A stretch of DNA of 64,000 bases. Source: Bradyrhizobium huanghuaihaiense (GTDB taxonomy: Bacteria > Pseudomonadota > Alphaproteobacteria > Rhizobiales > Xanthobacteraceae). Numbering within the stretch: position 1 is the first letter of the stretch; the number at the start of each line of letters is the position of its first letter. The notes beneath the pieces are model-generated. The model did not search any database. It was not told where the DNA came from and worked only from the letters and a program-made list of their open reading frames with translations. A program made the translations under genes and the position numbers. The stretch spans positions 1 to 64,000 of the forward strand of contig NZ_VLLA01000011.1 of NCBI RefSeq assembly GCF_007830635.1. The letters run 5' to 3'. This document shows positions 8,037 to 15,744 of this stretch, in pieces.

Positions 8037-8927
8037 TCAGCCGCGCCGCTGCACGTGCTCGATCAGTGCGCGCAGTTTCGGCGCGACGTTGCGGCGGCTC
8101 GGATAGTAGAGATAGAAGCCGGCGAAGGAGGCGCAATAGTCCTCCAGGATCGGCACCAGCTCGCCGCGTGCGATCGCAGGCCGGAAGCTCGCCTCCATGC
8201 CGAAGGTGATGCCGGCGCCGGCCACGGCGAGCTTGATCATCAGCGCCATGTCGTTGGTCGTGATCTCGGGCGCGACCGCGACGCTGAACTCCTTGCCGCC
8301 GTCGGAAAACTCCCAGCGATAGGGCGTGACGTTCGGCGCCGGACGCCAGCCGATGCAGCGAAACGCTGCGAGCTCGGACGGGTGCGAGGGCACCCCGAAG
8401 CGATCGCGAAAGGCCGGCGCGCAGACCGCGAGCTGGCGTTCGTCGCCGGCGATCGGCAGCGCGATCATGTCCTGCTCGATCACCTCGCCGAGCCGCACGC
8501 CGGCATCATAGCCGGCCGCGACGATGTCGAACTCCGCGTCGGTCACGGTGACGTCGAGCTGCACCTGCGGATTGGCTTCGGCAAAGCCGGCAAGAAACGG
8601 ACCGGACAGGAAATGCTCGGCGATCGAGGAGACCGCGAGCCGCAACAGCCCGCGCGGCCGTCCACGCAGCGCCTCGGTGTTGCCGAGCGCGGCGCGCATG
8701 TCCGCAATGGCAGGGGCGATCTCCGCATGCAGCCGCTCGCCGGCCTCGGTCAGGCTGACGCTGCGCGTCGTGCGCTGGACCAGCGCGATGCCGAGCGTTT
8801 CCTCCAACCGCCGGATGGTCTGGCTCACGGCCGAGCGCGTCACGCCGAGACGGTCCGCGGCGGCGCGAAAATTCCGCTCTTCGGCGACCAGCGCAAAGAC
8901 GGCGAGGGCGTTGAGGTCGGTTTCCAT
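8037..8927 (-). CDS. LysR-family transcriptional regulator
   Basis: 296 aa. The N-terminal winged helix-turn-helix ('LNALAVFALVAEERNFRAAA' then 'LGVTRSAVSQTIRRLEETLG', about 5-45) is textbook LysR, followed by the substrate-binding domain (about 90-290). The subgroup resembles regulators that control a divergently transcribed dehydrogenase or reductase. It is divergent from the SDR gene at 9032 across 104 bases, the classic arrangement in which a LysR protein activates its neighbour and represses itself. A GATA-N9-TATC site at 8956-8972 is a possible binding site. Confidence 0.9.
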   Translation of the reverse strand: METDLNALAVFALVAEERNFRAAADRLGVTRSAVSQTIRRLEETLGIALVQRTTRSVSLTEAGERLHAEIAPAIADMRAALGNTEALRGRPRGLLRLAVSSIAEHFLSGPFLAGFAEANPQVQLDVTVTDAEFDIVAAGYDAGVRLGEVIEQDMIALPIAGDERQLAVCAPAFRDRFGVPSHPSELAAFRCIGWRPAPNVTPYRWEFSDGGKEFSVAVAPEITTNDMALMIKLAVAGAGITFGMEASFRPAIARGELVPILEDYCASFAGFYLYYPSRRNVAPKLRALIEHVQRRG

Positions 8928-8955
8928 CGGTTAGCGCAGCTTGCCAGCGTGGTTA

Positions 8956-8972
8956 GATATGATCGTCTTATC
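8956..8972. promoter_or_regulatory. Candidate LysR operator between lysR and the divergent SDR gene
   Basis: GATA at 8956-8959 and TATC at 8969-8972 form an inverted repeat containing a T-N11-A core, the general LysR box. It lies in the 104 bp divergent region, 29 bases from the LysR start and 60 from the SDR start. Short and AT-poor, so only tentative. Confidence 0.35.
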
Positions 8973-9031
8973 ACAGCAAAGGCGTCGGTCCATCTTCCCG
9001 CAATCACTCCGAACGCGACGGGAAGATCCTC

Positions 9032-9757
9032 ATGCCAATCGATAAAGTCATTCTCATCACCGGCGCCTCCAGCGGCATCGGTGCAGGCATTGCACGCGAG
9101 CTGGCTGCGGCCGGCGCCAAGGTCCTGCTGGGCGCGCGGCGCGCCGACCGCCTGAAGGATCTCGCGTCCGAGCTGAACGCGGCCGGCGGCACGGTACTCG
9201 CCCATCCGCTCGACGTCACCGACCGCGCCAGCGTCGCCGCCTTCGCCGATGCCGCGCGCGGCGTCTGGGGCCGGGTCGACGTCATCGTCAACAATGCCGG
9301 CGTGATGCCGCTGTCGCTGATGGCTTCGCTGAAGGTCGAGGAATGGGACCGGATGGTCGACGTCAACATCAAGGGCGTACTCTACGGCATCGCCGCGGTG
9401 CTGCCGGAGATGGTGGCGCGCGGTTCCGGCCATGTGATCAACATCGCCTCGATCGGCGCCTTGAGCGTGTCGCCGACGGCGGCGGTCTATTGCGCGACGA
9501 AATATGCGGTGCGGGCGATCTCCGATGGCCTGCGCCAGGAGCACGACAACATTCGCGTCACCTGCATCCATCCGGGCGTGGTCGAGAGCGAGCTCGCCGA
9601 TACCATCACCGACCCCGTGGCCGCAGCGGCGATGAAGACCTATCGTGCCGTCGCGCTTCAGCCTGACGCGATCGCCCGCGCCGTGCGCTTCGCCATCGAG
9701 CAGCCCGACGATGTCGACGTCAACGAGATCGTCGTGCGTCCGACGCGGACGACCTAG
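9032..9757 (+). CDS. SDR-family NAD(P)-dependent oxidoreductase
   Basis: 241 aa classical short-chain dehydrogenase. The cofactor loop 'TGASSGIG' is at 10-17, 'NNAG' at 87-90, and the catalytic triad is S140, Y153 and K157 ('YCATK'). 'GARRADR' after the second strand suggests NADP preference. It is closest in appearance to the YdfG-like broad-range oxidoreductases acting on hydroxy acids or small carbonyls. Divergent from lysR; its stop codon overlaps the stop of the convergent MarR-GNAT gene by four bases (CTAG at 9754-9757). Confidence 0.88.
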   Translation: MPIDKVILITGASSGIGAGIARELAAAGAKVLLGARRADRLKDLASELNAAGGTVLAHPLDVTDRASVAAFADAARGVWGRVDVIVNNAGVMPLSLMASLKVEEWDRMVDVNIKGVLYGIAAVLPEMVARGSGHVINIASIGALSVSPTAAVYCATKYAVRAISDGLRQEHDNIRVTCIHPGVVESELADTITDPVAAAAMKTYRAVALQPDAIARAVRFAIEQPDDVDVNEIVVRPTRTT

Positions 9758-10626
9758 AGCCGCTTTTCGAAGAACAGGTCCGGGTAGGGATCGTCGTTGA
9801 AGCGCGGAATCTCGCGCCAGCCGGTGGTGCGGTAGAGCTGGCCGGCCTCGGGCAGCGCGCTGTTGGTGTCGAGCCGCAACAGGGCGATACCGAGCTCGCG
9901 CGCTGCGTCCTCAGTCGCGTCCATCAGACGCCGGCCGAGCCGCAGCCCACGTGCGGCCGGGGCGACCCAGAGCCGCTTGATCTCGGCATAACCGTGATCG
10001 GTTCCCTTCAGGCCCACGCAGCCGATCGGCAGCGTGTCCGACATCGCGACAATGAAGGTGCCGCGCGGCCGGCGCATGTCCTTGGCGTCAGGATCGCGCG
10101 ACAGGGACACGTCGAAGCCCTGCTTGAAGCGGCGACCGAGCTCGGCATAGTACTCGCCGAGGCAATAGCGTGCCTGTTCGGATTGAGGATCGCTCTCATT
10201 CAGCGAAACGCGCTCTCGCGTCAATGCGGATGCGATCAGGTCCATCGCCGCGAGCAAGGCCTCGCGCTGCGCATGCTGCGCTAGGAATCCCTCGGCCTGG
10301 GCGTTCGAGAGCGCCTCGTAGGCAGCGAACTCGCGCCGGCCAGTGCGCGTCAGCTTTGCCACGCGGCGGCGGGCGTCGTCCGCATGCGTACTGGTCTCGA
10401 CCACTCCCTCGTCCTCGAGGCTGCGCAGCAGCCGGCTCATCAGGCCGGAATCGAGCCCGAGATAGTCGCGGATCTCGGCGACGTCCGAACGCCCGTGCCC
10501 GATCGCATTGAGCACGCGCGCGGCACCCAACGGGCGCCCGCGCCCAAGAAACGAACTATCGAGTGCGCCGACGGCAGAAGTGACGGCACGGTTGAAGCGG
10601 CGGACGCGGGAAACTGGGTTGAGCAT
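9754..10626 (-). CDS. MarR-type regulator fused to a GNAT acetyltransferase
   Basis: 290 aa with two domains. Residues about 1-150 are a MarR winged helix ('LNAIGHGRSDVAEIRDYLG', then 'SGLMSRLLRSLEDEGVVE', then the wing 'DDARRRVAKLTRTGRRE'). Residues about 155-290 are a GNAT fold with the acetyl-CoA loop 'VAPAARGLRLGRRLMDA'. This fused architecture is known in alphaproteobacteria and actinobacteria, and its acetyl acceptor is generally unknown. The ATG at 10626 lies inside a 28 bp palindrome, and no ribosome site precedes it, which suggests a leaderless, autoregulated transcript. The next gene upstream on the same strand is the secreted cupin. Confidence 0.85.
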   Translation of the reverse strand: MLNPVSRVRRFNRAVTSAVGALDSSFLGRGRPLGAARVLNAIGHGRSDVAEIRDYLGLDSGLMSRLLRSLEDEGVVETSTHADDARRRVAKLTRTGRREFAAYEALSNAQAEGFLAQHAQREALLAAMDLIASALTRERVSLNESDPQSEQARYCLGEYYAELGRRFKQGFDVSLSRDPDAKDMRRPRGTFIVAMSDTLPIGCVGLKGTDHGYAEIKRLWVAPAARGLRLGRRLMDATEDAARELGIALLRLDTNSALPEAGQLYRTTGWREIPRFNDDPYPDLFFEKRL

Positions 10627-10652
10627 GATGTCTGACTTTAGTCAGATATCAT
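10625..10652. promoter_or_regulatory. 28 bp palindromic operator overlapping the start codon of the MarR-GNAT gene
   Basis: The sequence is ATGAT-G-TCTGACT-TT-AGTCAGA-T-ATCAT, an almost perfect palindrome (24 of 28 positions pair). It includes the first two bases of the MarR-GNAT initiation codon. MarR dimers bind such sites, so autorepression is the natural reading. No ribosome site lies between it and the ATG. Confidence 0.75.
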
Positions 10653-10677
10653 GCGCGGGTCAATCGGAACGGCCGGC

Positions 10678-11091
10678 TCACTGCGCCAGCGTCAGCAGCG
10701 GCTTGTCCTTGGCGACGGTATAGGTCGCAAGCTCGCTCGCGGCCTCAGCGCCGACATTCTTCGCCGCATGCACCGTGCCGGCGGGGATGAACAGCACGTC
10801 CCCAGCTTTCAGCGTGACCGGCGGATTGCCCTCGACGTCGTATTCGATGGCGCCCGTGAGCACGTAGATGATCTCTTCGCCTGGATGAGTGTGCCGGCCG
10901 AACGCCACGCCGGGAGCGAGGTCGACGCGTACCTGCACTGCCTCGCGCCCGGGCGAGCTGAGATCGCGGCGCTGCAGGTCGGTGCGCGTGACGCCGGCCT
11001 GGGCGGCCGCGGCCGGCAGGGTGAACAGGTTTGCCGCGAGCAGGACCGCGCTCGACAGCGCGCGCAGGGTTCGCAGACGACGATGGCTCAT
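10678..11091 (-). CDS. Secreted cupin-domain protein
   Basis: 137 aa from the ATG at 11091; the longer open frame upstream is not supported by sequence character. Residues 1-30 are a signal peptide (Arg-rich start, hydrophobic core, 'LPAAAAQA' cleavage region). The cupin follows: motif 1 H67-x-H69-x3-E73 in 'GRHTHPGEEIIYVLTG', motif 2 'GDVLFIPAGTVHAAKN' (about 97-112). It likely binds one metal ion in the periplasm. Relatives are frequent in Rhizobiales without defined function. It lies between ohr and the MarR-GNAT gene, all on the minus strand. Confidence 0.82.
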   Translation of the reverse strand: MSHRRLRTLRALSSAVLLAANLFTLPAAAAQAGVTRTDLQRRDLSSPGREAVQVRVDLAPGVAFGRHTHPGEEIIYVLTGAIEYDVEGNPPVTLKAGDVLFIPAGTVHAAKNVGAEAASELATYTVAKDKPLLTLAQ

Positions 11092-11168
11092 GGTCGGCTC
11101 CTTGTGGTGAGTACGTTGTCCGCGCCGCGCGGGCCCGGCCGATCCCGGCCGGTCCGCGTCGTGGCGCT

Positions 11169-11570
11169 TCAGACGAGGGTGGTGGTCACCTCGATGTTGC
11201 CGTGCACCGCCTTGGAGTAGGGGCAGATGCCATGTGCGGCCTCGATCAGTTCCTGCGCGACCGCGCGATCGACGCCGGGGACGCTGACGTCGAGACGCGC
11301 GCGCAGGAAGAAGGCGCCGCCGGCGTTGTTCAGGTCGATCGCGGTGTCGACCGACGGCTCGCTCGGCAGCTTGACCTTGCGCTGCGCAGCCGCGAGCCCG
11401 AGCGCGCCGAGATAGCAGGCCGACCACGCGGCGGCGAACAGGTTTTCGGCGGCCGGGTGCGGCTGGGCCAGTTTGACGTTCAGGAACCCGTCGCTGGACT
11501 GCGCGGCGCCATCGGCGCCCGAGGTGACGTGGGTCTTGCCAGTGAAGAGAACCTTTGCAGCGGAGGTCAT
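11169..11570 (-). CDS. ohr: Organic hydroperoxide resistance protein (OsmC/Ohr family)
   Basis: 133 aa, the family's usual length. Ohr reduces organic and lipid hydroperoxides to alcohols as a dimeric thiol peroxidase recycled by lipoylated proteins. The two catalytic cysteines are present: C52 ('SACYLGAL') and C116 ('HGICPYSKAVHGN'). The ATG at 11570 follows GAAGGATACGACC. It is divergent from the ohrR regulator at 11719, with two near-identical palindromes in the 148 bp between them. This context distinguishes it from plain OsmC. Confidence 0.94.
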   Translation of the reverse strand: MTSAAKVLFTGKTHVTSGADGAAQSSDGFLNVKLAQPHPAAENLFAAAWSACYLGALGLAAAQRKVKLPSEPSVDTAIDLNNAGGAFFLRARLDVSVPGVDRAVAQELIEAAHGICPYSKAVHGNIEVTTTLV

Positions 11571-11601
11571 GGTCGTATCCTTCGGTTGGATTATTAATCG
11601 T

Positions 11602-11618
11602 ATCCGATCTAATCGGAT
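11602..11618. promoter_or_regulatory. OhrR operator candidate 1 (near ohr)
   Basis: ATCCGAT-CTA-ATCGGAT, a perfect 7-3-7 palindrome, 32 bases upstream of the ohr start. A second nearly identical palindrome lies 57 bp away. Both arms and the central TAA-like spacer are conserved, as expected of sites for one dimeric repressor. Confidence 0.8.
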
Positions 11619-11658
11619 GCGTGTCGAAATAGTCCCACTGCATTCCGTGGTCAAGCTC

Positions 11659-11675
11659 TTCCGATTTAATCGGAT
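11659..11675. promoter_or_regulatory. OhrR operator candidate 2 (near ohrR)
   Basis: TTCCGAT-TTA-ATCGGAT shares 15 of 17 bases with the palindrome at 11602; only the outermost pair fails. It lies 44 bases upstream of the ohrR start, placing one site at each divergent promoter. Probably bound by the reduced OhrR dimer and released on peroxide oxidation. Confidence 0.8.
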
Positions 11676-11718
11676 GCGATTTATATAGGTCCGCAGATCA
11701 CGAATTGCGGAGGTTCCC

Positions 11719-12177
11719 GTGGCCCGTTCCCCCAAAACTGCCGGCAAAGGCCGAAAACTCTCGAATTTCCTGTGCTTTGCCGTCTATTCGGCCAATCTCG
11801 CCTTCGGCCGGGCCTATAAGCCCCTGCTGGACAAGGTCGGGCTCACCTACACCCAGTACATTGCCCTGGTGGCGCTGTCGGACGAGGACGAGCAGACCGT
11901 CAGCGCGCTCGGCGAGAAGCTGTTCCTGGAATCCAACACGCTGACGCCGATCCTGAAGAAGCTCGAGCAGATGGGGCTGATCAAGCGCCACCGCGATCCC
12001 GCCGACGAGCGGCAGGTGCGCCTGAGCCTGACGCCTGCGGGGCGCAAGCTGATCGAGCAGGATCTCGGCGGGTCGCTGATTGAGGCGACAGGTCTTGGCG
12101 ACGATTTTCCGGTGGTGCAGAAGACGGTGAGCGAATTGCGCGACAATCTGCTGCGTGCGACCAAGGCCGATGACTAG
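11719..12177 (+). CDS. ohrR: MarR-family organic-peroxide-sensing repressor OhrR
   Basis: 152 aa from a GTG at 11719 preceded by GCGGAGG. The redox-sensing cysteine of OhrR is at C19 in 'NFLCFAVYSANLAF', and the tyrosine residues that hydrogen-bond to it in known OhrR structures appear present ('YKPLLDKVGLTYTQYIAL'). The winged helix follows (about 60-115). No second cysteine is present in the C-terminal part, so it should be a one-Cys type sensor that needs a small thiol for full oxidation. It is divergent from ohr with an operator near each promoter. Confidence 0.93.
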   Translation: MARSPKTAGKGRKLSNFLCFAVYSANLAFGRAYKPLLDKVGLTYTQYIALVALSDEDEQTVSALGEKLFLESNTLTPILKKLEQMGLIKRHRDPADERQVRLSLTPAGRKLIEQDLGGSLIEATGLGDDFPVVQKTVSELRDNLLRATKADD

Positions 12178-12258
12178 CTCATCGAGACATTACAAAAGGG
12201 GAGTTTCCGCCACGGCACGCCTCGTCGCCGAGGCCGGACCCCAGCACGGGAGAACATC

Positions 12259-13002
12259 GTGAGCAATGCGAGTGAAGTGGCGGACCGGTTGATCGCAGCG
12301 AGAAGCAGCGGACAGGCGGTCGACTGGCGCGACGTCCTCCCGTCGGATCGTGCCGGCGCCTACGCGATCCAGGATGCCACGCTTGCCCGGATCGGTCCGG
12401 TCGGCGGCTGGAAGGTCGGCGCGTCGGGCCCGGACGCCGAGCCCGTCTGCGCGCCGCTGCCTGCGTCCGGCCTGCTTGCCTCCGGCGCGCGGCTCGGTCC
12501 GGACTTCCGCCTGCGCGGTGTCGAAGTGGAGGTCGCGCTCCGGGTCGGGCGAGCGCTCACCGCTGACGACGCCGCGTTGTCCGATCGCGAGCTGGCACGT
12601 GCATTCGATGCGGTCTATGCCGTCATCGAGGTGGTCGAGACGCGCCTCGAGGATTGGACGAACAGCGCTCCCCTGGCCCAGCTTGCGGATTTGCAGAGCC
12701 ACGGCGCGTTGCTGATCGGAGCAGCCTCGACAGTCAGCCCTGCTTCCGTCGATCTCAGGAGCGTCGAGGCGGATCTCTCCATCGGTGAAGACATCAGCCG
12801 GCGAACCATTGGAGGCAATCCCGCAGGCGACATCTGGCGTCTGCTGCGCTGGCTCATCCGCCATTGCGCGGACCGAGGTGTGCCTCTCTTACCGGGCCAC
12901 ATCGTCACAACCGGTTCGTGCACCGGCATGGTCTTCACAGAGGCGGGGACCAGCGCCCGCGCACGCCTTGTGGGGTTCGGCGAGGTTGCCGTCGACTTCT
13001 GA
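12259..13002 (+). CDS. 2-keto-4-pentenoate hydratase/FAH-family protein
   Basis: 247 aa, GTG start at 12259 with GGGAGAA upstream. The form is that of MhpD/XylJ hydratases: 'GGWKVGASGPDAEPVCAPL' near residues 49-67, 'VEVEVALRVGRAL' near 90-102 with the metal-binding Glu pair, and a late 'TTGSCTGMVFTEAG' loop. These enzymes add water to 2-oxopent-4-enoate in meta-cleavage of aromatics; others decarboxylate. No other aromatic-degradation gene is nearby, so the physiological substrate is open. It sits 81 bases after ohrR in the same direction. Confidence 0.75.
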   Translation: MSNASEVADRLIAARSSGQAVDWRDVLPSDRAGAYAIQDATLARIGPVGGWKVGASGPDAEPVCAPLPASGLLASGARLGPDFRLRGVEVEVALRVGRALTADDAALSDRELARAFDAVYAVIEVVETRLEDWTNSAPLAQLADLQSHGALLIGAASTVSPASVDLRSVEADLSIGEDISRRTIGGNPAGDIWRLLRWLIRHCADRGVPLLPGHIVTTGSCTGMVFTEAGTSARARLVGFGEVAVDF

Positions 13003-13046
13003 GCTGGAAGAATGAAGGTTCAGCATCGTCGCGACCGCGGGGATGA

Positions 13047-13409
13047 TCACGCCGGCGGGGCGAGCCCCAGCGTCTTGCGGGCCTTGCGCGTCAGCCTCGC
13101 CACGATCAGCGCATGGGCCTGCACCAGATAGGCCGTGAGCTCGGCGTCTGGCAGCGCGTTGTTGCTGACGAGCTGTATCCATTTGGCGCGGGCGAGATAC
13201 GGTGCCGGCCGCGCCAGGCCGTGCTCGATCAGCATCCCGTAGGCCATGTCCGAGACCTTGAACATGTAGCCGCCGGAGCCTGCGGCAAAGCCGCCGCCGA
13301 GCGCGAACATCTTGCCGCCGACCTTGAATACCGAAGTGCCTTCCCACTGCACCACCTTGGTGGCAGCGGGCAGGCGCAGGCAGCGCGCTTCGAAGGTTTT
13401 CGGAGTCAT
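13047..13409 (-). CDS. MmcQ/YjbR-family protein
   Basis: 120 aa from the ATG at 13409. The form is that of the YjbR/MmcQ family: 'VVQWEGTSVFKVGGKMFAL' and, near the C-terminus, 'AKWIQLVSNNALPDAELTAYL'. The family has a CyaY-like fold and is sometimes called a DNA-binding protein; its true role is unknown. It starts 44 bases after the threonine aldolase stop on the same strand and could be the last gene of the gntR-symporter-aldolase operon. Confidence 0.8.
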   Translation of the reverse strand: MTPKTFEARCLRLPAATKVVQWEGTSVFKVGGKMFALGGGFAAGSGGYMFKVSDMAYGMLIEHGLARPAPYLARAKWIQLVSNNALPDAELTAYLVQAHALIVARLTRKARKTLGLAPPA

Positions 13410-13453
13410 GGCGCGAGCGATAGCACGCCAAACCCGGCTTGCAAGGCCGCCAG

Positions 13454-14497
13454 CTAGCGGCCGAGCGCCGCGAAGGCGGCGATGGTGCGGTCGACTGCGC
13501 TGTCGCCAATGTGGCGATGGGTGACGAGCCGGAGCTGCGAGGGGCCGCTCGCCTGCACCAGGATGCCGTGCTGCTTCACGCCCTCGGCCCATGCGGCGGC
13601 GTCGCGCGCACTTGCGGAGACGTCGACGCGCAGGATGTTGGTCTGCACGTGGTCGGGATCGGCGAGTGCCGGGTCGAGCCAGCTCAAGGCCGCGGCGAGC
13701 CGCTTCGCGGCCGCATGATCCTCGGAGAGGCGGTCGATCATCGTCTCCAGCGCAACGAGGCCCGCGGCCGCGACGATTCCGGACTGGCGCATGGTGCCGC
13801 CGACGAGTTTTCGCAAGGCTCTTGCCCTTGTGATGACATCGTTGGAGCCGCAGAGCAGGCTGCCGACCGGCGCGCTCAGTCCCTTGGACAGGCAGAGCAT
13901 GACGCTGTCGGCGTGCGCGGCGATGTGCGCGGCCGGGACGCCGAGCGCGACCGACGCATTGAACAGGCGCGCGCCGTCCAGATGCACGGGAATCCCGCGT
14001 GCCTGCCCGAGCGCATGAATGCGCGTCATGTGCGCCAGGGGCAGCACGGCGCCGCCGGCGCCATTATGCGTCGTCTCCATCGCGATCAGGCCGGGGCGCT
14101 CCGACGAGCGGATCGCGTCCGCGAGCGCCGTCTCGTCCATTGCGCCGCGGCGTCCCGGCACGGGTTTGGGCAGGAGGCCCGCGATCGTCACGACGCTGCC
14201 GAGCTCGGAGTTGAGCAGATGCGCACCGCCATCTGCGAATACGTCCGCGGCGCGCTCGGTATGGGCGAGCATCGCCAGCAGATTGCCCATCGTGCCGCTC
14301 GGCACGAACAGCGCGGCCTTCTTGCCGGTCAAGGCGGCGCCGCGCACCTCGAGCGTGCGGACCGTCGGATCGCCCTCGCGGCCGTCGTCGCCGAGCGGGG
14401 CGCGCTGCATGCGCTCCAGCATCGCCGCGGTCGGCAGCGTGACGGTGTCGCTGCGCAGGTCGACGATGCCGTCGCTGCCGCTCTCTTGCGTTGCCAT
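13454..14497 (-). CDS. Low-specificity L-threonine aldolase (PLP-dependent)
   Basis: 347 aa. It splits L-threonine or allo-threonine (and other beta-hydroxy amino acids) into glycine and an aldehyde. Family marks: 'DLRSDTVTLPT' near 13-23, 'EGDPTVRTLE' 41-50, 'ETTHNGAGGAVLPL' 141-154, 'HLDGARLFNA' 172-181 and the PLP lysine K206 in 'LSKGLSAPVGS'. The ATG shares one base with the symporter stop (TGATG), so the two are translationally coupled. That coupling suggests the symporter imports a hydroxy amino acid or dicarboxylate used here; this is inference. Confidence 0.9.
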   Translation of the reverse strand: MATQESGSDGIVDLRSDTVTLPTAAMLERMQRAPLGDDGREGDPTVRTLEVRGAALTGKKAALFVPSGTMGNLLAMLAHTERAADVFADGGAHLLNSELGSVVTIAGLLPKPVPGRRGAMDETALADAIRSSERPGLIAMETTHNGAGGAVLPLAHMTRIHALGQARGIPVHLDGARLFNASVALGVPAAHIAAHADSVMLCLSKGLSAPVGSLLCGSNDVITRARALRKLVGGTMRQSGIVAAAGLVALETMIDRLSEDHAAAKRLAAALSWLDPALADPDHVQTNILRVDVSASARDAAAWAEGVKQHGILVQASGPSQLRLVTHRHIGDSAVDRTIAAFAALGR

Positions 14498-15744
14498 CAG
14501 GCGTCCTGCACTTGCAGGCCGACTGGCGCCGGCTGGATCTCATCGGCCACGTCGCCGGCAAAGCGCTCTACCAGCTTCACCGCAACCGTGTTGCCGAACA
14601 CGTTGATCGCGGTGCGGCCCATGTCGAGGAAGGCGTCGACGCCGGCGATGATCGCCAGCGCCTCGATCGGCAGCCCGATCGCCGACAGCACCATGGCAAT
14701 CGCAACCAGCCCGCCGGAGGGAACGTTGGCGCTGCCCTTGCTCGCGATGGTCGTGACCATGAGGATGGTGAACAGCGTCGACCAGGTCAGCGTCACGCCA
14801 TAGGCCTCCGCGAGGAAGGTGACGGCGAGCGCGAAATACATGATGGCGCCGTCGCGGTTGAAGGCATAGCCGAGCGGCAGCACCACCGAGACGATGCGCT
14901 CCGAGGCGCCCATCGCCCGCAGCTTCTCCATGTGCAGCGGCAGCGTCACTTCCGAGGAGCGGGTGGAGAAGGCGAGGATCATCGGCTCCATCACCGCTTT
15001 GGTGACGGCAATCGGCTTCTCGCCGATCGCAAGCAGCATCAGCCAGAAGATCGCGACCATGATGGCAAGGCCGAGATACATGACGCCGACGAGCTTTGCG
15101 AGCGCGACCACGGTGGCGAGACCTTGCGTCGCGAACAGCCAGGCCATCACCGCGAAGATCGCGATCGGGGCGAGCGAGGTGATCCATTTGGTGATCTTGA
15201 ACATCGCCGCCATCACCGCTTCGAGCACGGCGACCATGGGCTCGCCGACCTTGCCGACGGAGGCGAGGGCCAGGCCGAACAGAATGGCGAAGACGAGCGT
15301 CGGCAGGATCTTCTGCTCGGCCATCGCCGCCACGATGTTGGAGGGGATCATGTCCATGAAGAACTTGATCCAGTCGACCGACACCGCGAGGTTTTGCGGT
15401 ACCTTGCCTGTGGCGGCCAGCGGCGCGCCGGCGCCCGGATGGAAGGCGGCGTTGAGCAGGAGGCCGATCAGGATCGAGATCACGGTGGCGAGGTAGAAAT
15501 AGCCGAGGCTGATCGCGGCGACGCGGCCCAGCACCTTCAGCTCGCTGCCCATCCGGTAGAGGCCGAGCGTGACCGCCGCGAACACCACGGGAATGACGAT
15601 CATCTTCACAGCCTCGACGAAGGCGGTGCCGATCGGCCGCAGGCTCGCGCCGACATCGGGCCAGAGCAGGCCGACGCAAAGACCCAGCACCAGGCCGAGC
15701 AGCATCTGGACCACGAGGGGCAATCTGAGCAGCGGCCGGATCAT
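14497..15744 (-). CDS. Dicarboxylate/amino acid:cation symporter (DAACS, DctA/GltP family)
   Basis: 415 aa, from the ATG at 15744 with AAGGAG upstream. It carries the hallmarks of the DAACS fold: the serine-rich re-entrant loop 'FSTRSSEVTLP', the substrate-binding segment 'AFNRDGAIMYF', the second loop 'ASKGSANVPSGG', and the final helix 'DMGRTAINVFGNTVA'. Such carriers take up C4-dicarboxylates, glutamate/aspartate or serine/threonine with Na+ or H+. The start overlaps the gntR stop by four bases (ATGA) and its stop is fused to the threonine aldolase start. Substrate is probably a (hydroxy) amino acid by context, unproven. Confidence 0.88.
   Translation of the reverse strand: MIRPLLRLPLVVQMLLGLVLGLCVGLLWPDVGASLRPIGTAFVEAVKMIVIPVVFAAVTLGLYRMGSELKVLGRVAAISLGYFYLATVISILIGLLLNAAFHPGAGAPLAATGKVPQNLAVSVDWIKFFMDMIPSNIVAAMAEQKILPTLVFAILFGLALASVGKVGEPMVAVLEAVMAAMFKITKWITSLAPIAIFAVMAWLFATQGLATVVALAKLVGVMYLGLAIMVAIFWLMLLAIGEKPIAVTKAVMEPMILAFSTRSSEVTLPLHMEKLRAMGASERIVSVVLPLGYAFNRDGAIMYFALAVTFLAEAYGVTLTWSTLFTILMVTTIASKGSANVPSGGLVAIAMVLSAIGLPIEALAIIAGVDAFLDMGRTAINVFGNTVAVKLVERFAGDVADEIQPAPVGLQVQDA

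Noticed and set aside
13439..14803. 454-codon plus-strand open frame opposite the threonine aldolase
   Set aside because: Shadow of two minus-strand genes with clear family motifs.
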